From: Aliamphritea hakodatensis
GTDB lineage: Bacteria; Pseudomonadota; Gammaproteobacteria; Pseudomonadales; Balneatricaceae
Assembly (NCBI RefSeq): GCF_024347195.1
Contig: NZ_AP025281.1
Location: 3,596,001 to 3,660,000, forward strand
DNA: 64,000 bases
Reading direction: 5' to 3'
Positions within the stretch are counted from its first letter, which is position 1; each line of letters starts with the position of its first letter. The notes beneath the pieces were generated by a model. It worked only from the letters and a program-made list of their open reading frames with translations, was not told where the DNA came from and searched no databases. The position numbers and the translations under genes are program-made. Positions 51,004-61,800 of the stretch are shown here, one piece after another.

Positions 51004-53926
51004 TATTCAGCACACAGGCCATTTTTTCACAGGTCTCTTCCCACTCCCGTTCCGGCGTCGATAAGCTAACAACCCCTGCCCCGGCCTGTAGCCAGTGACC
51101 TTCGCTGTTGCCATACGCCGAACGTAACACCAGCGCAGCATCAAAACTGCCGGAGCAATCCGCCACGAGCACGCAGCCACTGTACAGCCCCCGCGGCTCC
51201 TCTTCATATTCCATAATTGCGGCAATGGATTCCCGTTTAGGGATACCCGAAGCGGTGATCGCCGGAAAAATAACTTTAAACGCATCCCAGACAGACCGGT
51301 CATCACGCAGCTGCCCGGTCACTCGGGACGCCAGATGCTGCACCGACCCGCGCTTATACACCGACATAAATTCTGAAACACCAGTCGTACCCGGTGCACA
51401 GACCTGTTCAAGCTCTTCAACCGCCAGCTTTACGGATATCGCGTGTTCAGTTATCTCTTTAGGATCACGTAACAGTTCCCGGGTAAGCTCAGCAGCCTCA
51501 CAGGGATCATCAGGCAATGCACGGGTACCGGCAAGAGGCTGGGTGCTCAGCAGGCCTTTGTGGTCAACCTCAAGTACCGTTTCAGGGGAAAAACCAAATG
51601 CCTGAAAATCCCCCATACGCAGACTGAATGAACGGGCTGGCGTGTTATGCCGGCGACCATCAAGGTAACTTCGACCAAAATCAATTAGCCATGGCAGACA
51701 GGCCCGTCGGGATAAAATTACCTTCTGATAATCATCACGCTGAATGTCAGCGACCGAGTTGCTGACAGCACTCTTATAATGCTGCCTGGTGGCCGCCTGC
51801 TGTAAAATATCCTGCTGCGATAACAGACAGGGTGACCCCGCCGATATAGTGCGCTGCGCCGCGAGCAATCTGGCAGAAGCCACATCAGGCATTGCTGAGG
51901 GCTGCAAGGTCCGGACCCGTATCTCCGTCTTACTGATTCTGATTTCCGTTTCCGGCACGAACATATCGACCAGGGTACGTTCAGCCTCTTCCTGCGGCAG
52001 GTCCAGCGCAAACCGGCAAAACTCAAAATCCGCCCGTCCATAAAGCCGCCAGTCAGCAATATTTATTGCTGCTGTCTGGGCATCAATGGCAGTGCAAATT
52101 TCGCCGGCAGAAAGCTGATGTTTCTGCCCGGAAAAATCACACATCTCTCCCCGGGTATTAACCGTCAGAGACGCCGCCCGGTTAATTCCGATGCTCCATT
52201 CACCCGCCTGTTCATAGATTATAAAATCCTGACAGTGTATATCTTCACTCAGACACACGGCTAACGTTGCCGGATCTGAATCATGCTCTAAACAGAATGT
52301 TTCATAACACCGACGCTCATCAAAATTATCTGAAGAAGTCTCAGCCCGGCGAATCAGTGCCTGTTTATCAATTTTCCCAACAGCCGTCAGTGGCCAGTTC
52401 CCGACACTTTCTATCTGATCAGGAATTTTATACTGGCTCAGCCCTTCACTGACTAACTGTTGCCGCACTGCTGAAGCCGTTACCGCTTCAGACTCCCAGA
52501 TGACAAATGCGCAAATCCGCTCCCCGTAGTTTTTATCCGGCACCGGCACCACGACCGCGCCGCTGATATCCGGTAATTGTTGTAAGGCATCCTCAACTTC
52601 CGCGGCGGATATTTTCTCACCATTGCGATTAATCTGCTCTTTCTTACGACCCATGACCTGCAGATTCCCTTCAGTAGTTAACCGCACCAGATCTCCGGTG
52701 CGGTAATATCCCTGTTCTGTAAAGGCCAGCTTATTGTGTGCTTCCGCGTGATAATATCCCTTGATGGTATACGGGCCACGGGTCAGTAACTCGCCGGTTT
52801 CACCGGGTGCAACTGGCTGTAACTGATCATCCACAATAAGCACTTCATCATCCGCGGACAACGGCCGCCCCTGGCAATTTACCCGCACATCCAGAGGATC
52901 ATCCGGCCGGGTATAACATAATAAGCCTTCCGCCATACCGAAGACCTGCTGTAAGGGACCAAGGCTTGTTTCAACTTTCTGCGCCAGTAACGGATCAAGC
53001 CTTGCGCCGCCAATCTGTATCATGACCAGACTCGACAAGTCACTGTCTTCCCAGCTGCGGGCTTCAGTCCATAACTGTGCCAGTGTCGGCACCAGTGCAG
53101 TATGCGTCACCCGGTAGCGGCTGATCAGAGGCATTGTTTCATCGCAACCTGGATGATCAGGAAAAACCACTTTACCGCCAGCAGCCAGTGTCCCCAGAAT
53201 CCCCGGGCAGCCAAAAGTAAAATTATGTGCCGCAGGCAACACTGCCAAATACACTGAATCAGAATTAACACCGCACAGGCTGGCAGATGCCGTCACGTTA
53301 TAGAGATAATCCCGGTGAGTACGCGGAATGAGTTTGGGGGTTCCTGTGGTGCCGCCTGAAATCAGTAACAACGCCATTTCTTCATCCGTCACCTTTACCG
53401 ACGGTGGTGGGCAGCGTACCGGCAAATCAGCCAGAGAAACATAACAACTGTGCACGCCATCAGCGATCACCTGCAAACCGTCATTATCCTGGGCAAGCAA
53501 TGCCGCTGCAGTGTCTTCAAACTCAGCCTGACCGGTCTCCGTCACGGTAGCAATAAATACTTTCGGCCGGGCAATATCAGCCAGTCCCAGAAGATCTTTT
53601 CTGCGCTGGCTGGGCAGGGTTAAGACAGGAACAGCACCGATCCGGAACAATGCAAAACAGGTAACGACAAATCTCGAGCTGTTATGCATGTGCAACAAGA
53701 CGTTATCGCCAGGCTGCAACCCCAGAGCGCTGAAACCGGCAGCCTGTTCTTCAATCTGACGGCTGAACTGCACGTAACTCATGCTTCCTTCAGCATCCTG
53801 CAAAGCGGTTCTATGTACAAAATGTTCCGCCCAGATCTGCGGCAACGCTCCCAGTGTCATGCTTTCGTATGCAGGAGGAATCATCAGGCTTTGTGGCCCG
53901 GACTGTGTGGGTGAAAAAATATCCAT
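50987..53926 (-). CDS. Salicylate-AMP ligase fused to salicylate synthase
   Basis: A 979-residue single chain. Residues 1-535 are an adenylating enzyme of the YbtE/DhbE type: LLLISGGTTGTPKLIPRTHR near 190, YRTGDLVRL, NRNGEKISAAEVEDAL near 440, and a terminal VGKIDKQAL. Residues 545-979 are a chorismate-utilising salicylate synthase (Irp9/YbtS/MbtI type) with PLAGTRAL near 800, EHAISVKLAVEELEQV, and FPAITASGIPKRESI near 895, ending in YSGCVLVAD. The pieces are normally separate genes (about 525 and 435 residues); the sum matches. The enzyme would make salicylate from chorismate and activate it for transfer to an aryl carrier domain. AAGGAAA precedes ATG 53926. No frameshift or stop separates the halves. 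Confidence 0.9.
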   Translation of the reverse strand: MDIFSPTQSGPQSLMIPPAYESMTLGALPQIWAEHFVHRTALQDAEGSMSYVQFSRQIEEQAAGFSALGLQPGDNVLLHMHNSSRFVVTCFALFRIGAVPVLTLPSQRRKDLLGLADIARPKVFIATVTETGQAEFEDTAAALLAQDNDGLQVIADGVHSCYVSLADLPVRCPPPSVKVTDEEMALLLISGGTTGTPKLIPRTHRDYLYNVTASASLCGVNSDSVYLAVLPAAHNFTFGCPGILGTLAAGGKVVFPDHPGCDETMPLISRYRVTHTALVPTLAQLWTEARSWEDSDLSSLVMIQIGGARLDPLLAQKVETSLGPLQQVFGMAEGLLCYTRPDDPLDVRVNCQGRPLSADDEVLIVDDQLQPVAPGETGELLTRGPYTIKGYYHAEAHNKLAFTEQGYYRTGDLVRLTTEGNLQVMGRKKEQINRNGEKISAAEVEDALQQLPDISGAVVVPVPDKNYGERICAFVIWESEAVTASAVRQQLVSEGLSQYKIPDQIESVGNWPLTAVGKIDKQALIRRAETSSDNFDERRCYETFCLEHDSDPATLAVCLSEDIHCQDFIIYEQAGEWSIGINRAASLTVNTRGEMCDFSGQKHQLSAGEICTAIDAQTAAINIADWRLYGRADFEFCRFALDLPQEEAERTLVDMFVPETEIRISKTEIRVRTLQPSAMPDVASARLLAAQRTISAGSPCLLSQQDILQQAATRQHYKSAVSNSVADIQRDDYQKVILSRRACLPWLIDFGRSYLDGRRHNTPARSFSLRMGDFQAFGFSPETVLEVDHKGLLSTQPLAGTRALPDDPCEAAELTRELLRDPKEITEHAISVKLAVEELEQVCAPGTTGVSEFMSVYKRGSVQHLASRVTGQLRDDRSVWDAFKVIFPAITASGIPKRESIAAIMEYEEEPRGLYSGCVLVADCSGSFDAALVLRSAYGNSEGHWLQAGAGVVSLSTPEREWEETCEKMACVLNNVWPA

Positions 53927-53937
53927 GACAAATTTCC

Positions 53938-54786
53938 TTAAACGGTAACAGTAGATGCAACGCAGGTAACGGTGGGTATCCCCTGTTCACCGTCATCAAA
54001 ATAACGCTGAACCCTGATCAGAAAATCAACCGGTGAGTCGCTGATATAAAAATGGTCGCCCTGCATTTTAAGCGCAGGCTCCTGATGTATTACGGATAGC
54101 CAGTCTTGCCACTGACTGACTTCAGCCCCCCAGGCTTCTTCATCATCAGCGCCATACAGCAGCACCGCAGGCAAATTTAACCGCTGTGTCTGTGACGCTT
54201 CCCGGGGATAGCCGTATCCTTCCGTTGCCATAAAATCGGCCCGGAGCATCGGCAAAAACAGCTGGAGTAATTCCGGACTGTCACGCAATGCAGGGCTGCA
54301 GCCACCGATCATGCTTAACTGCTCGATAAAATTATGATCATCGAGGTGACTGAGAAGCCGGCGACCACTGAGATGGGGGGCCTGGCAGGCCGAGATAACC
54401 AAACCACTGACCGGCGATGATGTGGTATAAAAACTGTTAATCAGACGGCAGGTTTCATAAGCTACCTGAGCGCCCATACTGTGCCCGCAAATGATGACCT
54501 GCTGTGGCTGAATTTCAGCGGTATTGTCATACCAGTCACAGAAGCTGCCAGCGATCTCCGCGGCCAGCCCGGCAATACTGCTGGCCGGCACATCACGCAT
54601 CCGGTGATCCCTGCCGGGATAAGTCACCAGAAACACCGCAGAATCAGGTGGTAAAACGTCTGCAGGCAAAGTCATCCAGCTGCGAAATGCGCTCAGGCTG
54701 CCTCCGGCAAACGGACAGATAATCCATAACCGGTCAATGCGGTCACCATTTCGGTACAGGGTCTTAAACACGGTATTTAAAGGCAT
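53938..54786 (-). CDS. Type II thioesterase
   Basis: A 282-residue alpha/beta hydrolase of the YbtT/Irp4 type: LWIICPFAGGSLSAFRSW near the start, nucleophile in ICGHSMGAQVAYE, and a terminal LKMQGDHFYI with the catalytic histidine. Such stand-alone thioesterases remove wrongly loaded or stalled groups from carrier domains. GGAGGAAG lies 5-6 bases before ATG 54786, which overlaps the reductase gene by 10 bases, showing coupling. Confidence 0.92.
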   Translation of the reverse strand: MPLNTVFKTLYRNGDRIDRLWIICPFAGGSLSAFRSWMTLPADVLPPDSAVFLVTYPGRDHRMRDVPASSIAGLAAEIAGSFCDWYDNTAEIQPQQVIICGHSMGAQVAYETCRLINSFYTTSSPVSGLVISACQAPHLSGRRLLSHLDDHNFIEQLSMIGGCSPALRDSPELLQLFLPMLRADFMATEGYGYPREASQTQRLNLPAVLLYGADDEEAWGAEVSQWQDWLSVIHQEPALKMQGDHFYISDSPVDFLIRVQRYFDDGEQGIPTVTCVASTVTV

Positions 54787-55853
54787 TGTTCTTCCTCCAT
54801 GTGAATCCACTCTGCCGCACAGACTGAGCGCTGATGAGGCTCACCGGCCAGCCGGAGTATCTGTTCCCATAATTCGGCCACCCGGATCTGATGCGCAGTA
54901 TCCAGCCCTCCACAGCCAGTCTCTCCCTCAAGCAGGGCGCAAAACTGACTGAGCACGCGGCCAACCCCCTCTGGCCCCTGTACTTCTATACATTCCCGAA
55001 CGCAGTCTGCCGGTCGGTGCAATATGATACTGGCGTGTTTATCCTGATAGCTGTTCTCAGTTCCTGACGACTGATACATACCTGAAGACGAATCTAAATG
55101 ATTATCAGCATATAACACAGGACTCCAGCATACCGGCCCGTAGCTATCATTCAGGGTCAGATAGCCCGCCGGCCACCCCAGCGTTATCTGATGCATCACA
55201 AGACTGTGCATATCCGGGTCATCAGGATCCAGATAGTTCTGTAACCGCAACAGCAGTTCAGTTGACCCCGTCTTCAGACTGAAAATATCAAACCGGCTCA
55301 GCCGGCCAAGCAACTCAACACTGACAGACTCCCGGCAATCAATTGCCTGCAGTAATATGTCCAGCGCCGAATATAGCAATTGCCGGCTGGTCACAAACGA
55401 ACCGTCTGATGGCTGATCCGGAAACTGTGCACTTACCTGAATTGCAGCACTGATAAATTTCGCAGCTGCCGGTGTAGTCGCATAAAAGCTGTTCACCCGG
55501 TACTGCACGGAGTGCTCCCGGGCCAGACGCAAATGGCGCTGCAGCTCATGGGGAGATACCGGGTGTTCCTGTATTACATGAATGCCCTTTCGGATAAGCT
55601 GTTCGGTGAGCGCGTTGCCCGGCCCGCCAATGTTCGCAGCACGGATCACCACACAGGCAACATCAATATCGTCCGGTAACATCTCTGCAGAGGTGTACAG
55701 TGGCACACCAAACGCTGTAGCCAGAGAGGCTGACCGTGCACTTCCCGTCGACAATACACCCGCCAGTTCCAGCCCCGGTTGTGGGTCAATAAAATGATTC
55801 AGGTACAGCTCACCAAATTTAGCCCCGACGATGACAATACGCCTTTTATTCAT
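54777..55853 (-). CDS. Thiazolinyl imide reductase
   Basis: A 358-residue NADPH-dependent oxidoreductase of the Irp3/YbtU/PchG family: N-terminal IVIVGAKFGELYLNHF nucleotide fold, ACVVIRAANIGGPGN and GIHVIQEHPVSPHELQ. It reduces a carrier-bound thiazoline to a thiazolidine during siderophore assembly. This implies that the product contains at least one thiazolidine. It overlaps the megasynthase by 8 bases and the thioesterase by 10, within one operon. Confidence 0.93.
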   Translation of the reverse strand: MNKRRIVIVGAKFGELYLNHFIDPQPGLELAGVLSTGSARSASLATAFGVPLYTSAEMLPDDIDVACVVIRAANIGGPGNALTEQLIRKGIHVIQEHPVSPHELQRHLRLAREHSVQYRVNSFYATTPAAAKFISAAIQVSAQFPDQPSDGSFVTSRQLLYSALDILLQAIDCRESVSVELLGRLSRFDIFSLKTGSTELLLRLQNYLDPDDPDMHSLVMHQITLGWPAGYLTLNDSYGPVCWSPVLYADNHLDSSSGMYQSSGTENSYQDKHASIILHRPADCVRECIEVQGPEGVGRVLSQFCALLEGETGCGGLDTAHQIRVAELWEQILRLAGEPHQRSVCAAEWIHMEEEQCL

Positions 55854-58800
55854 GACAGTGTTTCCTTAACGTTTCATCCGTGTTTTCCTGCCCGGAACAC
55901 AGCAACTGATCCAGCAACCGGGCCAGCTTATCCACCTGACCGGCCTGAAAAATAGAATAATGATCCCCGGATAATGATTCGACTGATACCGGGCACAGAT
56001 CAGACCAGCCATGACATTCTCTGGCCGCAACCTCCGGTGCCTGATAGCTCATAAAACCATCATGGGGAGTTTCCGTTGCTGAGATCAGAGTAACAGGGAA
56101 CTCACAGGGAAGTGCCTCGTACTTCAGCATGGCATCAAGATTTGACTGATAGATATTCAGTAACCGCTCCAGCGCCCTGCCATCCGTATGCTGATATCCC
56201 GGCAATAAAGACAGCTGCCGGGCCAGATCCGCCAGGAAAACCGCCTCGCCGGAAAAGTCAGGACTGTCTTCACCGTTAAGCGCAGGAAAACGCCCGCAGA
56301 CATCTGCATAAAAATGACGCCGGTATCCGGCTGCATTCAGTTCCAGACCGTCCCGGGGCTGTGGCCTGAAACTGTCGATCAGAATACAGTGTGAAACTAC
56401 CTGACCCTGCTGCCTTAACTGGCGCGCCAGCTCATAAATGACCAGTCCACCAAACGACCAGCCTGCCAGCCGGTATGGTCCGCAGGGTTGAACACGGCGA
56501 ATTTCCTGCAAGTAATGCTGTGCCAGTTCAGTCAGGCTCAGCGACTGACCGGCAAACTCATCCGGGTACTGCACGCCCAGCACCCGGCAACGGTCGAACT
56601 GCTCTGCCAGCGCCTGATAGCTAAGTAAGTGTCCACCGATAGGGTGCAACAAAAATACCGCCGGCCTTGTGGCTTCAACATTATTAAGTTCAATAATATT
56701 CGACAAGGCAGTCTCAGCAGACCGGTGACTGTCTATATACCCGGCCAACCGTTCAACACTGTTGTGTACCTGCAGAACGCCTGCGGTCAGAGCTGTCTCC
56801 ATCTGTTTATTGATCGCACTGATCAGGCGCACAGCGGTCAGTGAATTACCTCCCTGATGAAAGAAGTTACCGCTCAGGCAGATCTCTGTAAGACCCAGTT
56901 CCTGCTGCCAGATCCCGGCAAGCATCACCTCAGTATCCGTTTCGGGCTGTCGCTGGTCATCCAACGTGGCAACAACTGGCTCAGGTAAGGCTTTGCGGTC
57001 CAGTTTGCCGTTCGCCGATAAAGGCATATCCGGTAAAACCACGTAGGCAGACGGACACATATACGCCGGCAGGATATCTGCCAGATACTGGCTGACCGGC
57101 CCGGTATCCCTGTTGCTGCCATCAGCCAGTACCAGATACCCTACCAACTGTGCACCGCCGGATTGCTTCACCGTACCGGCAATGGCTTCACGGACAGTTA
57201 CTCCTCCCCGGCCGGCCGGATAGTTGCGCAGTGCACTTTCAACCTCTCCCAGCTCGATCCGGTAACCATTCACCTTTACCTGATGATCATTACGCCCCAG
57301 AAACTCAATATTGCCATCCGGCAATAAGCGCCCCTGATCACCGGTCCTGTAGAGCCGCTCAGATGTCACGGGGTGAGCCATAAATGCCTGAGCCGTTTTA
57401 TCCGGGTCCTGCCAATAGCCCTGTGCCAGCCCTTCCCCGGCAATATATAAATCACCGGCAACCCAGACCGGACATGTCTCCATCCGGGCATCCAGCACAT
57501 AAAACCGCTGGTTCGCTAACGGCTTACCGTAAGGAACACTGGCAAGATGGCTGCAACTGCCGGTAATGAGATAACTGATCGACCAGATCGCCGCTTCCGT
57601 TGCCCCGCCCAGACTCAGCAAACAGATATCCGGATGAATGGCCATCAGGCGCTGCGGCAAATCAACCGGTATCCAGTCACCGCTCATCATCACCTGGCGC
57701 AGTGAATCAATCTGATGACCATCGCGCTCCACACTCTCTGCCAGCATCTGCACGAATGCCGGCACACTGTTCCAGACCGTAATCTGCTGTTCGGCAATCA
57801 GTGTCACCAGCGACGCCGGAGATTCAGCCGACGCCTGTAATGGCATGACCAGCGTCGCACCGGCACAGAAGGTGCTATAGATATCAAAGACGGACAAATC
57901 AAAATTCAGATTAGAGATCGCCAGCACGTTATCCTGCGCACACAAACCTATTCTCTGATTCACATCCAGTAAGGTATTCACAACCGCCTGATGATCCATC
58001 ACAACCCCTTTGGGCTGTCCGGTCGAACCGGACGTGAAAATCACATAGGCAAGATCTTCCGGAGCGGTGCTCAGTTCAAAATCCGGCAGCGGCTGAGTCA
58101 GCAGATCCGACTGTGGAATGACGCACCGGTAAACGTCGTCAAGTGCCAGACTGCCGGCAACCTCAGCCTGAGTCAGCACCATACTGACATTCCCCTGCGC
58201 CAGCAAAGCCTCAATACGCGCTGCCGGGTACGCTGCATCAACCGGCATATAGGCACGCCCCGCCAGGTTAATCGCCAGGACCGCAACCACCTGCTGCCAG
58301 CCTTTATGCATAACCACAGCAACCAGCGAACTGCTATCATCTTCTGACTGCTGAATCTGTCTGGCCAGCAACACACTCATATGCCAGAGCTGCGCATAAG
58401 TGAAAGACTGCTGTGTGTCAGTCAGGGCAATATTATCCGGATAACAATGCACACCATGGAGCAGCATTTCGCAAAGGGTTTTGAGAGGGGCTTTTGCCAT
58501 TTTCGGCTGCAGATCTTCACTGCTGACAAAGGTATTATTTGCCACCTCCGCCAACCCCTGATGCTGCGGATCTTCAGATAACTGAAGAGGCTGTTCCCAG
58601 TCATCAGCAACCAATTGCTCCAGACTGGCAATAAAGCACTCAAACATCGCATCAAAGACACCCGGTTTAAGCTGGTCACGCTGCACAGCCCACTTAATCT
58701 GAATATCACCCCCGGGCAGAGTAATCAGCATACAGTCCAGATATACGTGGGGAGTCTGAGCACCGAAATCCTGCAGTGTTCCCAAACTGCCTGCCCGCTG

Positions 58801-61800
58801 ACTGCCCAGCGCTGTCGTATCGTTAAACACGACCGGCATGCCGGAACTCAGATTCTGATTACGCTGGTTCTTTTCCCGAAGCACCTGCTGACCGTTAAAG
58901 TCAGCATGCGCCAGATCATCCATCATTTGCTGCTGAATCCCGCACACCCGGTCAACAAACCCTGCGGATCCGGTCAGCTGTACTTCCAGCATTGAAGTGG
59001 TTGAGAAGTTACCCACCAGCTGATCTGACTCAGGCTGTAACAGCAGGCGGTTACTGTGCAGCACATTGATAGCGAAATGCCCGTTGCCACTCCACTTTTC
59101 CAACACCTGACAAAAGAGCGTCAGCGCCACCATTGAAGGTAACACGTTCGCAGCGTAAGCCTTTTTCTGCAGAGACTGCCAGTGTTCCGCACTGATAACG
59201 CCGGTCAGCAGACTCTGCGCCAACTGACTGCTAACCGCATCACTGACAGGCAGATCAGGCGCTTCGGGTAAACTGTCGAGGCGTGAGAGCCAGTAATCTT
59301 TACTGCGCAGATAGGCTGGAGATTGCCGGTGATTTTCCAACGCCTGCATATACTCAAATATATCCACAGAAGTTTCCGGCAAACCGGCATCCGGTGAGTC
59401 ATATAAGGCCTGTAGCTGGCTAAACACCACCCCCAGGCTCTTGCCATCAGCCACCACCAGATCAATCACAAAATGGATCAGGGTACGCGTCTCAGCCAGC
59501 TTAATAATACTGATATCGAACAATGGCCAGCTGTCGGTACTGATACCCTGCCCAATAATCTGCTCACGAATCCGGGCTATCTGTAATGCCTGTTGCTCCG
59601 GGTCAGCATAACTCAGATCCATAAACTGCGGGCAGTACTCCGGCACTGCAGACAAAACGCGGTATTCGCCCCCGGTTATCTCCCCTCTTAACTGGGGATG
59701 GAAGGCAATCAGCTGATTCCAGGCACGGGAAAACCGTTCCATATTCACTGATGTTGCTTCCAGTTCGGCATAAAAATGAGCAACGCCGTTCCCCAATGAA
59801 AACAGATCCGTTTCCCCCAGCCAGTAAGCTTGCTGCAAATCTGTTAACGGATAACTGCACGTTTCCGTTGCAGTTACTTCCCCCTCAGGTTCAGCAACTT
59901 CAGATATCTCAGCGGTCCCCAGAACCTGACAGAAATCACTGAACCGGGGATGCTCGAATACCTGCTGCAAACTGATCTGACTAAACCCTGCCTGCTGCGC
60001 CGCAACCACCATGCGGGTTGCAGATAAACTATCCCCGCCTGCGCGGAAAAAGTCAGTCTGAGCATTAACCGGCTGCTCAAGAATATCCTCCCAAATGCCG
60101 GTCAGCGTTTCACTGAGTAATACGTCATCTCCTGCTGCCTCGGTAACAGGAGCCTCCAGCGCTGCACAAAATGCCTGCAGCACAGGCTGTTCAAATACGT
60201 GCTGTAAACTGACCGGCTGTCCAAGATGCTTACTCAGCTCCACTACCATTCGTGTCGCTAACAGGCTGTCCCCGCCGAGACGAAAGAAATCACTGTCAGG
60301 GGTAACAGGCTGTTCCAGCAACCGTTCCCAAAACGTCTGAACCTGTAGCAGTAAATCAGCACTGACTGAACCTTCCGTGACATCACCCGGTGAGGAATCC
60401 TGCCGGGCTAGCCGCGGTTCAGGTTCCGGTACAGGTACTGAAACGAACGGTACCTCTGTGGTTAACACCTCTGTCGCCTGTCTGTTCTGAACAACGATCA
60501 GATGCTGACGCAATGGCGAGATCTGCTGCTGCGGATAATGTAAGACCGGTTCGTAACCGGATGCCTGCAACACGGAATGCCAGGCCGGTAAATCCAGCAT
60601 TGCGCTGTTCATTGACTCTCTGAAATCAGCAAAAGCATTAATGCCTTCAATAAATCCAACCGTTGCCAGTTGCATGGAACTGTAGGGATCAGTGGCCTCA
60701 ATCAGAATCAAATGCCCATCAGGTACCAGCATACTGCGCAGATTCTGCAACGTCTGCGGCAAGTCTACCGCATCGTGCAGGACATTCACCGCAAGTATCA
60801 CCTGATACCCCTCTGACGGATGTTCATCACTCACAACCGGCTGATTAATATCCAGTTTCCCAAAACTCATGCTCGCCGCATACTCTGCCAACCGTTTACG
60901 GGCATCACGCAGGAAACTGTCCGCAACATCCGTAAAACAGTAATGATCGATCAGCGACGCAGTCTCTGCCAGCACAACCGCTGAAGTGGCAGCAGTTCCG
61001 GCCCCGACTTCAAGCACCCTGAAAGCACTGTCACCGCTTTGTCCGGCCAGTGACTTAACCAGCCTGGCAGCCGTTGCGTTAAGCGCCTGTAAGGCCGGAT
61101 TATCCGCATACAGACTCGCGGTGATCTGGGGCCTGGCAAACAACAGCTCCAGCGCTGATTTTTTCCTTGCCAGCAGCGCCGGATGATCCGATACACAATC
61201 ATCCACGTAGCCCGCAAGACACTGGCACCAGGGTGCATCAGGTAAGGCCCCTTGCGGAGCCACCGGCTCCCGGTGCAGGGAATAACCCTGCTCACTTAAT
61301 TTAAGTACCTGCTCATGACAAAGCTGGTTCAGCCACTGACCAATCAGTTTTTGCCAACGACTGAACAGCGGAATACTAAGAATTTCGTCCTTACGGTAAT
61401 ACTCCTGCGTACCATCAAAAACCCCTTGCCCGCGCAAAGTTGCAAGCAAACCAACACTGGCCTGATGTTCAATATATGCCCAGGCTTCCCGTAATTCGTC
61501 ACAGTCAGCAGCATCCGGCAAAGGAAGGTTAAGCGCGGATAACGGTCCGGCAGACACCACCTCCTGTGTGACGGTACTGACCGGTTGCTCCAACAACGCC
61601 GGTCGCGCCGCAAGCGCCTGCAACGCCAAGCAGTAATCCGAGAACAGTCGCTGCAAGGTATCTCCCTGCAACACGCCCTCCATGCAGTACCAGTTGAATA
61701 CCAGATCACCGCCTACCTCCATAATCTGATGATCCAGCCATACCTGAGGGGTCTGGCTTAGCACAAATACCGGATCACCCAACATCCCTGTCATGGCTTT

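Noticed and set aside
53684..53914. Short plus-strand frames inside the siderophore genes
   Set aside because: All lie opposite conserved adenylation, condensation or thioesterase motifs and are shadows of the minus-strand genes.
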